Shown here: positions 36,430-48,040 of the stretch, piece after piece
How the letters are laid out: the number at the start of each line of letters is the position of its first letter
Position numbering within the stretch: position 1 is the stretch's first letter
Assembly: GCA_028023455.1 (NCBI GenBank)
Contig: JAQFVV010001028.1
Span: 62,001 to 126,000, forward strand
Source: Epiperipatus broadwayi
Lineage: Eukaryota; Onychophora; Udeonychophora; Euonychophora; Peripatidae
Direction of reading: 5' to 3'
Length of the DNA: 64,000 bases
Notes under the pieces: model-generated
Databases searched by the model: none
The model's input: only the letters and a program-made list of their open reading frames with translations
Told to the model about the DNA's origin: nothing
Made by a program: the position numbers and the translations under genes

Positions 36430-36850
36430 CTTTTCTAGTTACTCCCAACATGCATCTCTCTATACTCTTTGAGTGGTCTGAAGTTTCTGTATTGCTCTTC
36501 TATTAATTGTCCAAGTCTCAGATCCATAAGTAAGAATGGGTAAAACACATTTATTAAAAACCTTCCTTTTCAAACACATAGGTATATTTCCTTTTAGCGT
36601 CAAGTTATTTCTATCAAAAGCACTCCAACCAAGTTTAATTCTATGATTAATTTCATCTATTGTTTCCATCTGTATTAATAATATGACCAAGGTATTTGTA
36701 ACTGTTAACTTCTTGTAACTCATCATAATCAATCTTTATTTTTATATTTTGGAGAAATCCATTAGACATTACTTTAGTCTTTTTAACATTTATCTTTAGT
36801 CCTACTTTCATCTGATAACTCCTGCAACATTTCCCACAGATCATCTGCAA
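36430..36850 (-). pseudogene. RTE LINE C-terminal region, broken
   Basis: Overlapping - strand frames read VGLKINVKKTKVM, EVNSYKYLGHIIN, then INHRIKLGWSAF, MCLKRKVFNKCVLPILTYGS and ETWTINRRAIQKLQTTQR. These are the standard post-RT words of RTE elements (KTKxM, YLGxxI, RIxLGWxAF, YGxETWT). At least two shifts split them. Confidence 0.85.
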
Positions 36851-37661
36851 AATCTAAATGATTTAAATAATCTTCATTTACCTTCACACCTTTAACTTCC
36901 CATTTTAATCCACTAAATACTTCTTGCAGCATTGCTGTAAAACGTTTTGGAGATATGGAGTCACCCTGTCTTACACCCTTCTCAATGTTGGCTTTCCCAG
37001 TATCCTTATGTAATCTAATTGTTGCTATTGCATTTTTATAAATATTCCTTAAAATATGACAATATCCTGGATCTATACCTTGATGATTCAATGCTTTAAT
37101 CACTGAAGAAATGTTTATAGAATCAAATGCCTTTTCATAATCTACAAATCCTAGACATAATGGCAACTCATATTTATTTGTCCTTTCTATAACTTCTCTC
37201 AATACCTGGATATAATCTACTGTACTAAAACCACTTTTAAATCCAGCTTGTTCTTTTGTTTGGTGAAAATCCAATATTTTCTGTAGACGAGTTGTAATTA
37301 TCTTGGTAAAAATTTTATATAAAACTGATAAAAGGCTGATATGTCTGTAATTTCTAATATCTTCTTTATCACCTTTTTTAAATATTAATACTGCATTCTT
37401 CCAATCAACTGGTACATCTTTATCATTTAGACATTTGGTATATAACTTTGCTAAAAACAATTATATTTTTTCACCTGCTTCTTTTAATATATCATTTATA
37501 ATTCCATCATTACCTGGAGCCTTTCCTTTCTGCATATATTTAATTTTATGTCTCACTTCTTCATTTAAAATTCTAGGCAATTCAGAAGATGTAATAGATA
37601 TAGGAGGTACTTGTTCTTTATTGCTATATAATTTTTGATAAAAGTCTTCTACCCATTTCAT
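36783..37661 (-). pseudogene. RTE LINE reverse transcriptase, broken
   Basis: Frame 37661-37461 carries QKGKAPGNDGIINDILKEAG. Frame 37460-36783 (225 codons) carries DVPVDWKNAVLIFKKGD, NYRHISLLSVLYKI, LGFVDYEKAFDSI, GVRQGDSISPKRF and LDFADD, that is RT motifs in order with the FADD catalytic box intact. A single stop (TAA at the frame border) separates the two, so damage here is light compared with the endonuclease part. It copies RNA at the nicked target in active relatives. Confidence 0.92.
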
Positions 37662-38355
37662 GATGTCATCTCTCTATTTAATAATAATTCCATCTTTTTT
37701 TTCTTATTGCAGATATAAATTTCCTACCAATATCAATATGTTGTTTTACACCTTGAGTCTTTTATTCTCTTCTACAGCTTTCCTTGCTAGTTCACCGTTA
37801 TACTTTCTTATATCATTTTCAACTCTTTTCTACACCATTTTACAAAATTCGAGATATTCAATTCTTTTTAGTGAATCATTTTTGTATATCTTCATATTTC
37901 TTCATAAATTCTCTAGTTTCAGTAGAAATTTTGTTGGTCAATTGCTGCTTTTTTTCTACCAGCTATCTTTGTTGCAGTTTTTAAAACTGTATCAGTTTTT
38001 TTCATATTAATTTCATTCAAATCTGAATCATGTTCAAAATCTACTAATACTTGAAACCGATTTGTAAGTTCTAATTTGAATTCATTACCATGTTTCTGAA
38101 GATTAGGAATATCAACTGTAAATATTATTTTTTTTAATAATTTTTGTCTCTCTAGTTTTGCATTAACATGTATTTTACATCTTATTAATCAATGATCACT
38201 TCCTGTGTTAAATTTATTAAGAACATTACAATCTTGAGATGTGTATTTTCTGTTAGTCAAAATATAAACCAATTCTGCTGTACCTTCATTTGGATGCTTC
38301 CATGTCTATTTCCTTTTAACATTTTTCTTAGAAAAAGAATTCATAATATAAAGTT

Positions 38356-38955
38356 TTAATAATAATAAATAATAATATAAAGGTTTTTTTTTTCTGAAAA
38401 CTCCACAAGTCTATGTCCTCTCTCATTTCTATTACCATAACCAAAATTACCTACAGCTCTTTTATCTTTCATTTGTTTACCAATTTTAGCATTAAAGTCT
38501 CCCATAACAATTTTAAAACGTTGTTTACTCTGATCAAAAGCCTTTTGTACATCCATATAAAAATTTTCTACTACTTCATCACTATGAGAACTTATTAAGG
38601 CATAAACCTGAATTATCTGCATTTGGTATCTGCTATTAAGTTATATAACTAATCTTGCCACTCTGTTCGATACACCATCAATCTCCACAATGTTGTTCTT
38701 CCACCTTTTATTTATAATGAATCCTACTCCATTTGTATTTCCAATATTTGTGCCTTTATAATGGAGTACATGTCCACTTTTTAAATCAATTGTCTCTTCA
38801 TCTTTTCTTCTAACTTCACAAAGTCCAATAATGTCCCATTTAATATAAGACAGTTCTTCTAATTCTTGCAATCTTCCTTCACTTGAAAGTGATCTACAGT
38901 TGTAAATACCTAAATAAAAAGTTGTCATCAAATGGCAGCCTGGATCTGTAATCAA
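38356..38955 (-). pseudogene. RTE LINE endonuclease (APE type), broken
   Basis: Frame 38955-38641 reads GIYNCRSLSSEGRLQELEEL, IKWDIIGLCEVRR and GVGFIINKRW; this holds the catalytic E of the LCEVR box. After a shift, frame 38622-38356 reads VYALISSHSDEVVENFY and IVMGDFNAKIG, the GDFN active-site box. It matches the apurinic-like endonuclease that nicks target DNA for RTE elements. Stops and a frame change between the two blocks make it inactive. Confidence 0.88.
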
Positions 38956-39040
38956 GGGATTCTTAGCACCTTCTACCTTAGGCTACCAGCCACTGCCTTG
39001 GTTGGTGACTTTACAGCCTCCTGGGAATAAGGGCCATGAT

Positions 39041-41426
39041 TTATTTTTGTTGTCATAATTGTATATATCTATTGGAAAAATATTTATCACTTACACAAAC
39101 ATTCATTCTGCCTTATCAGGCACTGAGAAGAAAGTCCATGATGGCCCAACCTATAGTTAATACTAAAATGCTATCATCATAAACCTTCAGACAAACACTA
39201 AATATAAATACTGTATACACTCACACTCTTATATGTATATATTGAATTTTTTAAGGCAGTTGCATAATAACAGCAGTTGATAAACACTTAATCATTCATT
39301 GTTAGTGATAGTTTGCCATTCCATGCCCTCTTCTAACACATTTTATTCTAGCATTTTAATATGACGAGATAAATATCATGAAATTTATTGCGGACGGTTT
39401 TTTATTTACATAACTTTGTTTTATATTTATATGTGTACGCGTGTTCGTAGGCATCATTCGATGTCGTAAATTAAGTGATTGTAGAAGTATCTAATACTAT
39501 TATTGGCTGTAGCATATTTTTATTTGTTACTATTCTTTTAATTCTAACTGCTTAAAGAAGATCGTGTTTCCATAAATATTTAATGCTTGTCATGCATACC
39601 CTTCACTGCTGAAGAATATTAAACATCGTAAAGGCTTTATTTTGTAATTCATCTAGAATTATCAAATTAACTTGATTCTCAAGAGAAAGAATGATTATTC
39701 AAAATAATAGGATAAAGATGTTATTAGAATTTAAAATTCTCTTAATTGATTGAAATTTGCTACTTTCTTACTCAATGAAGGTGGTTATATTTTTATTTTT
39801 AATAAAATATAATTTAATTTTAATATATGTAATAATTTAGTTTCTCAAAAAAAAATTGCTGTAAAAATTTTAAATTAATTATTTTCTGTTATAATCTGTA
39901 TGTTGTATCGTGATGTAAGATCACTGCTAACGTAAATCCTGAAAATGTAATAAGTTTATTATTAATAATCTGTTCAACTTATTAATACATCTTTTTTTCT
40001 CCAAATGTTTACTTGTTTTAAATTGTTTCTTGTGGTATGTATGTCAATGTAAGAACTACTTGTACCACATATATACTCTGGTATGCAGGACCAGGTCAAA
40101 AGTTGTCAGCACCCTAAGCATTTTTGTCTATAGTATTTTTTTTGCTGGAAACGGGGGAAAAAATGATTTTTTTCTGACAAGCAAAAAAAAAAAAAGATAG
40201 ATATTATATTATATAAACATTTCATTTCTGAATAACATAAATGTTTACATTTTATTATATTGTTTACATTTTGTGGGTACATCCTGAAATCTGGGACCTT
40301 AAGCCATTAGCTTACTCTGCTTAAGCATGGAGACAGTCTTTTATATATGTTCACCATATAAACTTGATATAGGAAATAAATTGTAGTAAATAATTTTTCC
40401 TAATATAAAATTATATAAGGAAATCTATATTACATTGTTGTTATTATTTGATTCTATAATGAAAACTAGTTTTAAAAAGACTGGAAAGGAGTTGTTATAT
40501 ATGTTAATGAGTGTTTAAGATGGACTATGTTTAAAAAGAAAAAGAAGGAAATGAACAATATAGAATTAAATACACTTTATATTTATTTTATAATTGAATA
40601 GCTTTAAATTATTTGAATTTAATCATTAATTTTGAACTTAGTAGGACCAAATAGATATAAATATCAGTAGTAAATGCATAAATTATTAATGGAATCATGT
40701 TGGAGGCTAGAAAGTAAAATTTCTTCAGAGAAATAAAAAATTAACAATACTTTGGGCATTTTACAGAATAACTACGGCAAAATAGACATTATTTTTATTC
40801 ATCCATAAATAAATTATTTACTCATTTACACATAAATAATTTTTGTTCATATCTCCAATTTATTTACATTTTAATCAGCATTGATTATTTCAGAATTGTA
40901 TATATGCATCTTTATAGTGTGCATATTTTTTATACATATTGTATGAAATTGTTATACATTGTATAATTAATACATTTGGCTTCATTTGTATGTAGGAATT
41001 TGGATTGTTTTATTACAATTTTATTATTGGTTCTTATTAATTTTATATAAAAAATATTAAGACGTCACTATACGTAATGTAAATTGAAGTTTTAAAATAG
41101 ATTACAATTATATTGAGGAAGGCGCAAAATAGTTGTCAAAAAAAGCTCTTATATATAACTATTTTAATAAATACTTATGATTGTTGCCGTTATATAATGA
41201 TATTTTATATATTTAGAATAAATAAATCATTCACAATGATACAATGATGGTCTTAAGAGCTAAAGATCTTTTGGTCAAAACTCTGTTGTGATATCTTAAG
41301 TGATGAACATAAATTGTAATTGAGATTTCTCTCTTCTGCAAATAATTTTTTCTTGCACTTGCTGTCACTGGTCAAACCTGCAATATATCAAGAAAGGAGA
41401 TTAAGACCACTTAAAATAATGCCTTC
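39041..41426. other. Intron sequence with a possible transposon end
   Basis: Most of it is plain AT-rich DNA. At 40089-40135 there is CAGGACCAGGTCAAAAGTTG, which looks like a Tc1/mariner-type end (GGTCAAAAGT), but I found no matching inverted end, so no element is called. No gene is recognised. Confidence 0.4.
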
Positions 41427-41523
41427 CATGTGTCATAGCATCTGCTGGGAAGTGAACCCACTAACCTGGGACAACTGCTTATAAGGCGGCTATGCTGACC
41501 TCTCGACCACTAACGCTTGACAA
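41427..41523 (-). mobile_element. tRNA-Gly-like SINE family S1, copy 2
   Basis: On the - strand: TTGTCAAGCGTTAGTGGTCG, AGAGGTCAGCATAGCCGCCT, GTGGGTTCACTTCCCAGC and the end GATGCTATGACACATGG. There is a short insertion before the B-box (GGTTAGTGG) that the 48054 copy shares, so these two form a subfamily. No clear A-tail. Confidence 0.75.
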
Positions 41524-42421
41524 CTTAACTAAATGATGAAAATAGTCTGATATGAAACCACAAGTAGAATAACATCATCACCAACTTCAAACAATCATTC
41601 GATAGATATTATAAAGTATACAATTACTTCTAATTAGATTTATTTATTTTTTATTGTAGAAAAAAATATTTAACAGAAATTAAAAGTCTTGAAAAATGTG
41701 GCAATCCACTTTTGTTAAATAAAAGATTTCATAACTAACTACATCAAAGGCTTTATTTGAATTATGTTTTTGTTCCTATTAATGAAGACTGGCTGGCTGT
41801 GTACTTGTTAATAAAATTAAGTCTATCAACAGAATGATTATTGTTTTGTTTATTTTTTTAATTTTAAAATTCTGAAAAAGTCACTGAACACTATACAATT
41901 TAATAAATTATAACCAGAAATTGTTGTATGTTTTATATGTGTGTGTTTATGTATAAGTGTGCATGTTAATGTTTTTATGTAGATATAATTACTATTAAAC
42001 TCTTAGTTATAAATTTCCTTTTTATCTTCTGTGTCTAAGAAATTTTTCAGTTCAAATTTGATTTTTTTTTCTCTTAATTTTTATTTGAACGCGAGAGGGG
42101 GTAAAATTCATTTTTTGCATGCAGGCACTAAATGTATTTGATACTTTCCTGGTCTTAAAAGTATTTTGAAAAGTACTTTAGAAGATTCTTCATTGTAATA
42201 AAAAAGAAAAGTAGGCTATGAAAATAGATGTTATGTGATCTTAAGGAGGAAAAGGATAATTGAGTTAAGTTTAAAGTAAAGAACTTTTTGAAAAAACTGC
42301 AGAAAAAAAAAATCATTATAAAATGAAGAATAAATAATTGTTGATGTTTTTCAGATATGGTTTGGCCTGCAAATTCGGCAATTCACTATAAATAAATAAC
42401 AAATTTATTAAATATTTTTTA
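41524..42421. other. AT-rich intron sequence
   Basis: Nothing is recognised. Confidence 0.5.
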
Positions 42422-42738
42422 CGGGATTCGAACTCAGACTTTCACACGACCGACTACTCTCAGTGCCATCTCATATTGCTTGCCCACCTGATCACACACA
42501 TGTTGAAAAGATAAATAATCACCAATATTCGTATTTCATGCTAAACCAGCAATAATCAGTTAGTCCAGATTACTATGCTCACACATATATATATAATCAG
42601 TGCTCAGCTTTATATTAAGATAGCCAATCTTCATACTTTAATGGACAGGCTTCAGACTATTCCAACTCACAACTCTTCAGCCTTCCATTTCATTGAAAAT
42701 CTGATGGTGGAACGTTCAAAGCCTGAGTTTGAATCCCG
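42422..42738. repeat. Foldback element F-d (about 26-bp arms)
   Basis: Arms 42422-42448 (CGGGATTCGAACTCAGACTT) and 42713-42738 pair with a few mismatches. The spacer has GAAAAGATAAATAATCACCA as in the 3031 element. The right arm reads GAGTTTGAATCCCG, close to a tRNA B-box. Confidence 0.75.
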
Positions 42739-43670
42739 CATATATTACATATATAAAAGCATGTTTAAGCCTGTACAATGTATTAAATATTTTTTTACAA
42801 ACTGTTGATGAAAAATGCTTCTGAAATAAACCTTGAATTGATTTATTAGAAGTCATTTTTAAAATCCCCATACATTCGTTTGTTTTTTAAAAAATAAATC
42901 AAAACATTCATCATAATTAATTCATTATGCTGAATATATATTTTACTGTTAACTACAGAATTATTTATTTATCACATTTTAAATTATAGCAGAATGAAAT
43001 ATATAATAATAAGATGGATTATAAATACTCTTTTTGATAAATACCATCAATCTTCTGAAAGTTATTGAAATATTTTCTGTAATTTAATTACAAATTTATA
43101 ATCTTAGAATGAGTTGTTAATTAATGTATCTGTTTTTATAATATTACTGTATTGGTATGTTTTTTTACATAGTTGGGTCTGCTGATTATGTAATGTCTAA
43201 TAAATCTTAGTTTCATATTTAGCTTAAATATCAATTTTACAAAGGTTCATTTTTATAAATAGTTAGGAAGAATTATAGTTCTGATGCAGAATTGCAGAGT
43301 CAGTGAAAGTTGATTATGAAAGCAGATTGAATCAGATGCATCCATTGCCATCCCATCTTTATTATTTGTTTTTTTTTCCCCAATGGAATTGTGGATTGAA
43401 ATAAAAAGATTGGATTTCACAACTGACATTTCAAAATAACAACCAGATGTTATATGGTAATAGTATTAACCCAATGATGTAGTATTTTTGAACTAATATA
43501 GAGTTGTAATTAATGGAAAGTGGTGTAGAAAAAAATATGAAAGTTAAATCTATGATTTAATGAGAAAATAAAATTGAAAGTATAAAATGGAAATATTTGT
43601 TTTGAAATTGAGAAAAATTGGTATTTAGGTAATTTGTTAAATGGGAAGGGAATTATATGGACTTAATAAT
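42739..43670. other. AT-rich intron sequence
   Basis: Nothing is recognised. Confidence 0.5.
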
Positions 43671-44514
43671 ATTTCCGTAGTGTAATTTTCACTCACCTCT
43701 CTCATGCAAGGTTGGGACTAGTTTCTATCCATTTTTAATACCTTGCAGATAGATGCAATCTTAAACATATGACCCAAGACAGATTAAAAAGTTTTTGATT
43801 CCCTAGATGCACATTTTTTTCTGAACCAGAACTCATCAGTTGGTTCAGATCACAATTTCTTCCACATATCTTTGTCATTGTTCATTATATATAGATAGCC
43901 AATTACTAAAGTTTAATTGATGTGCCTAACATACTGTCCTCACAACTTAATAGAAACATATTAATAATGTTTATTAGTCATTCATTAGACTATGGATTAT
44001 CCACTTAATGAATATTTCTGTAGTGTAATTTTCACTACACCACTCATGCGATGTTGGGACTGATTTCTATCTACTTTTAACACCTTGTAGAAGAGTGTAA
44101 TCTTAAACATATGACCAAAGATATGTGAAAAAGATGAGGATATCTCAAGATGTACATCTTGTGATGAATCAGCACACATCAGTTAGCTCAGATAACAATC
44201 TCTTACACATATCTTTATCATTAATCAGTATATATGTAGCCAATTATTATAGGTAATTGATAAGCATCAAACTTATTGTCCTCACAACTTAATGGAAGTA
44301 TATTAATTTTTATAAGTCATTCATTAGACTAAGGATTATCCACTATGCCACTTCCATGCAAAGCTAGGACTGCTATCTACTTTTAATACATTGTGGAAAG
44401 GTGAAATCTTAGACATATGACTAAAGGCATGTAAAAAGATGTATGATCCCAAAGATGCATATTTTGTGTTGAACCAGCGCTCATCTGGTTTGTATCAAAG
44501 ATGCAAGGGCAGTA
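43671..44514 (+). repeat. Tandem repeat cluster C1, two full units and a partial
   Basis: Units start near 43671 and 44014 (period about 343 bp), with a shortened third from about 44345. Each has, in order, GTAGTGTAATTTTCACT, CATGC...GGGACT, TAAACATATGACC, a core like AGATGCACATTTT with GAACCAG and CTCATCAGTT, CACATATCTTT, GTCCTCACAACTTAAT and TCATTCATTAGACT. No coding potential is seen. The unit may be a small satellite or an element's tandem terminal repeat. Confidence 0.85.
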
Positions 44515-44800
44515 AGTTTAACACATCAATTAAATTATAGTAATTGGCTATCTATATATACTGAAAAATGATAAAGATATGTGTAAGAGATTGTGATCTG
44601 GGTTAACTGATGAGTGCTGGTTCAGCACAAAATGTGCATCTTGGGAATAATATCTTTTTCACGTCTTTAGTCATATGTTTAAGATTGCACACCTCCACAA
44701 GGTGTTAAAAGTAGATCTCAATCTTGCATGACAGCAGTATAATGAAAATTACACTAAATAATTATTTATTACGTGAATAGTCCTTATTATAATGAATGAC
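44515..44800 (-). repeat. Inverted unit of repeat cluster C1
   Basis: The reverse-strand unit follows directly: TGATGAGTGCTGGTTCAGCA, AAAATGTGCATCTTGGG, CATATGTTTAAGATTGCACA and ATGAAAATTACACTA are complements of the words in 43671-44514. The cluster thus ends head-to-head as a large palindrome. It preserves the best form of the core (GTTCAGCACAAAATGTGC). Confidence 0.85.
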
Positions 44801-45868
44801 TAGTAAGAATTATATGAATATTTTTTGGGAAATAAAATGGAGACAAAAACCAAAAAAAAAATAGAATGAAGATTGATGAAAAATCTGGGATATTTGTTAT
44901 ATAACAAATATTTAGTGTGTGGAATAATTTTAAAAGCTATGATAGTGTCTGTGATAACATTTGAAAATGAGACAATTTTGTATTGACCAAGAGATTTGGA
45001 AAATTTTAATTATAATTAAAAAAAAAAAGAAAGAATAAATATACGTTATTGGGGGGGGGGGGGGAACTATCTTTTTTTTAATGAAGAAAATTGTAAATGT
45101 GTGTTAAAATTATATGTATGGATAAAAAATGTTTAATTGGTAACATGTAGAGGACAACTAATCCACTGGTTTTGAAAAGCTTTAGGAAGATAAATTGATA
45201 AAAGATTTATTTCTGCATTATTATTTTTAATGTGATAAATAATATATTATGAGAATATAATTATAAAAGGTTAAGAAAGAGGTTAAATAAATTGGTTAGA
45301 AAAAAAGTGTGATAGGATATATCATAATAATAAAAGAAATTTACAGTTATTAGTTGTATGAAATGAGCTTTGAATATTAGTGAAATAAAGTAGAAATAAA
45401 TGAGGAATATAGAAATGGAAGGGAAAGTATTGAATATTTATTTTTGGAATGTAAGATTTTGGGAAAAAATATAGAATAAATTGTATTGAGAGTGAAAGAA
45501 ACATAAAGATTAAGAGAATAAAAGTAAACATTTTTTGTTCAGATCCTTATGACAAAATTGAGGAATGTGATGATAAGATTTTGGAACTAACAAAACAGCT
45601 TTTATTAAATTGGCATAGATGAGAAATGAATCTGTGCTGGGAAAATTATTTAATAAATATTGGCGAATAAAAAGTCAAAGTATTTACTCTGGAATATAAT
45701 ATATGTTTAACTTGTCATGTAATCATATAATCAACTCACATTGACTTTGTCTATGGAGAAATTATTTTATAACACATAATTTTAAGTTTAATAGTAGTTA
45801 TATTGTGGTAATAATATTTATAATTGGCTATGTCATATATGCTTATTTAAATGTATATTTTTCTATAG
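44801..45868. other. Intron sequence before the 45869 exon
   Basis: AT-rich, with a run of G at about 45050-45064. No gene is recognised on either strand. Confidence 0.55.
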
Positions 45869-46018
45869 ATTAACCTTAACAGTACAAGTGCATTAAGAAA
45901 TGTCTCCCACTTGTTAGGATTTATTAGCAATGGAACTATTGTATATGATCGGATGGATGTTGTATTCATTGCAATAACAGTTCAAAAATTTAGTAGCTAT
46001 GCAGGTCAGAGTATGGAG
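45869..46018 (+). CDS. ADGRA3: ADGRA exon: start of the GAIN region
   Basis: The exon is 150 bp (50 codons) between acceptor ttttctaTAG and donor GAG|GTAATT, phase 0 at both ends. It joins the HormR exon in frame. The peptide (INLNSTSALRNVSHLLGF, then DRMDVVFIAITVQKF) aligns by eye with the segment of GPR125/GPR124 containing 'NLTNAV..ARQL' and 'DKMDVIFVAEMIEKF', which begins the GAIN subdomain after HormR. Three N-glycosylation sequons (NST, NVS, NGT) are visible, as expected for an extracellular segment. The track of long open frames misses it because the exon has no usable ATG context; it was found by splice signals and family pattern. Confidence 0.88.
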
Positions 46019-46392
46019 GTAATTTTTTTACTTATTTTTTTTTTATTATACACTTGAAACTTATAAGATAAAATTATATTTTAGTTTCTATCACTTATAT
46101 TCAAATGCAGACTAGCATACATTCAAACAGTTTGCATAATGAATAAGAAATAAGCAATGTAGGAATTCTGTTTTATAGTGGCGACATACATAATCCACAA
46201 TCCATTACGAATTTTTAATCTTTATGTACATTCTTGTTTTATAGTTTTAACTAGTTCATCAAAAATGTTCATGTTATTAATCTTAGAACTGTTTCACATG
46301 TAAAAAATTTCCAACTCCATATGCCCTCAGAAAGCTTCAAAGTAATGGTGCAGATTATTAAATAAATTGCTTCAATTAAATATAGATTCTGC
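46019..46392. other. Intron sequence after the 45869 exon
   Basis: Nothing is recognised. Confidence 0.5.
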
Positions 46393-46408
46393 TTGTTCAA
46401 GATCTTAA

Positions 46409-46724
46409 GCCAATAAACATCACATGACCACCAGCTAATGGGCTTGGATTGAAAACATTAAGGTGTTTTCAGTTTAAGACTCATAGTTTTGTACTTAAAT
46501 GAAGATAAAAGGTGGTTGCTGGAGGGTTGCATTAGATCTTAAGATCTAAGTGCAGTGCTCTTAGATCCAATGCTCCTCACTGATGAAGGCCATAAGCCAG
46601 AGACTAGTCTGGGGATATTGGATGAGTAGGCACTAGATAGGGATTTTATGCACAAGCCTTCTGGCATCCATTGATTACTCTAGCTTGCTGTGTGTGGCAA
46701 TATATATAGTGATTTTTGCCTGTT
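46409..46724 (+). mobile_element. Repeat family R1, complete copy with target duplication
   Basis: This 316-bp copy is bracketed by a perfect 16-bp direct repeat TTGTTCAAGATCTTAA (46393-46408 and 46725-46740), the mark of LINE-driven retroposition. It defines the family: head CCAATAAACATCACATGA, then GCTAATGGGCTTGGATTGA, GATAAAAGGTGGTTGCTGGA, CACTGATGAAGGCCATAAGC, CATCCATTGATTACTCTAGC and tail TTTTTGCCTGTTTT. No convincing Pol III boxes were found. Confidence 0.88.
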
Positions 46725-46899
46725 TTGTTCAAGATCTTAAAAGGAATTAACTAAAATTGTTAGTAACTCAAAGTAGCAACTTTTGATCCATAAATGTAAA
46801 AAGATGGCTTTAATAAGGAGATTCCTGTTCACAGCTCTAACATCTCTAATTAATCTCAGTAGATAAAGTGATTATAAATAAGAAACAATATGGTGGGTC

Positions 46900-47593
46900 A
46901 CCTAATTCTGTTTTTACACAAACTTTTTTTAAACAATTTTGAAATAACACAACAAAAAAACTAAGAAAATCAATTTGTGGGTTATTATCATCTCATTTGA
47001 TAAATAATAATAAAAAATTTCGTCTCTTTATTTTCCATTATTTGTCAAAAATTCCCTTTCTTGGCAATATTTTTGCAAATGGAAAAAAATTGCTTATCAG
47101 CATTTTAATGTTTGATATGTTTTGAAAGGGGAAGTACCTTGTTGATGTGGATGTTTTGTTTGCATTAAAGCAAGATTCAATTTATTAATTTTATCAAAAT
47201 TAATAGATTGTAAGTTATACATTCTAGTGAAAGTAGTGATATTGAAATCATGTGCAAACTTATGCATTTATTGTTAGAAAATGTCAGTGAATAAAATCTT
47301 GAATGTATAATTCAGATTACATATTTTGCCCAATTTTTATGTTTTTTGTTGTTGTTTTTCAAATGAAATTTATGTTCCTATAATTCATTTTAATTTATGG
47401 GCAATGTTTATGAGAAAAAAATTGATAACATGCAAAAAAGACAAAATTCTAACAAAATTTTATATATGGGTTATTTCATTATTTTCATTGATTTCTTAGT
47501 TCTGGAAGCAATTTTCTAATTATTCATATATACAATATATTTTTTTACACATAATTTTTGGGAATTAATCTATCATGTAAAAACAGAATTAGG
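46900..47593. mobile_element. Candidate TIR element, about 694 bp
   Basis: Perfect 19-bp inverted ends ACCTAATTCTGTTTTTACA lie at 46900-46918 and 47575-47593. Inverted similarity continues inside (AACTAAGAAAATCAATT near 46958 against AACTAAGAAATCAATG on the other strand near 47500). No TSD is obvious and no transposase is seen. It may be a decayed MITE. Confidence 0.55.
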
Positions 47594-48040
47594 TATAATG
47601 TGATGCAGCCTTTATTAATGATAGAGTAGATATTGTGCTCATATGGGCACTTAGTTCACATTTCCTCTAATAATAATATACTCTTGACAATAGTGCTAAT
47701 CTTTACTTTTATATGGCCAGTCTCTTATTAAATCAATTAAAACTCAAACTATAAAATGCTAAGTAAAGCGTAATGACACCCTTCATTTGTCTTTTATATC
47801 TTTTTCCACTTTCCCAGTTGAGAATTAATTTAGAAATGTTGTGTTTAGTATCCTGCCACTTTTACAGTAAGCCAATTATCGATTGAGTACATGTTCACTT
47901 AATGTTCTCCAACAGTTACTGATTTATGTTTGTTTGTTTTTTATTATTGTATTAGAATTTTAACTTTTTGAAAACATTTAATCAACTAAATAATTGTTAG
48001 GAAATATTTAAAATCGATAATTAAGTATAAACCATTGGAC
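47594..48040. other. Non-coding intron stretch
   Basis: Nothing is recognised. Confidence 0.5.

Larger units (their letters stand above)
36100..39040 (-). mobile_element. RTE-type LINE, near full length, inactivated
   Basis: About 2.9 kb, antisense to the host gene. Going along the - strand it has the 5' region with GIYNCRSLSSEGR, the endonuclease, the RT and an RTE C-terminal tail. The 3' end lies at 36100-36160, where the - strand reads GGATTGATAATGGTTGATGA. That is the ATGATG-rich tail typical of RTE elements. Many frameshifts and stops break the single expected frame. The SINE at 35879 ends exactly where this element ends. Confidence 0.9.

Noticed and set aside
37660-38010. 116-residue open frame on the + strand, hydrophobic
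   Set aside because: It is the antisense shadow of the RTE element; the F/L/S richness follows from the K/E/R-rich coding strand.
40089-40330. Tc1/mariner element starting CAGGACCAGGTCAAAAGT
   Set aside because: Only one end is visible; no reverse-complement partner or transposase sequence was found nearby.
43671-44800. CRISPR-like or other regular array
   Set aside because: Units are over 300 bp, diverged and include an inverted copy; there are no short repeats with unique spacers anywhere in the window.
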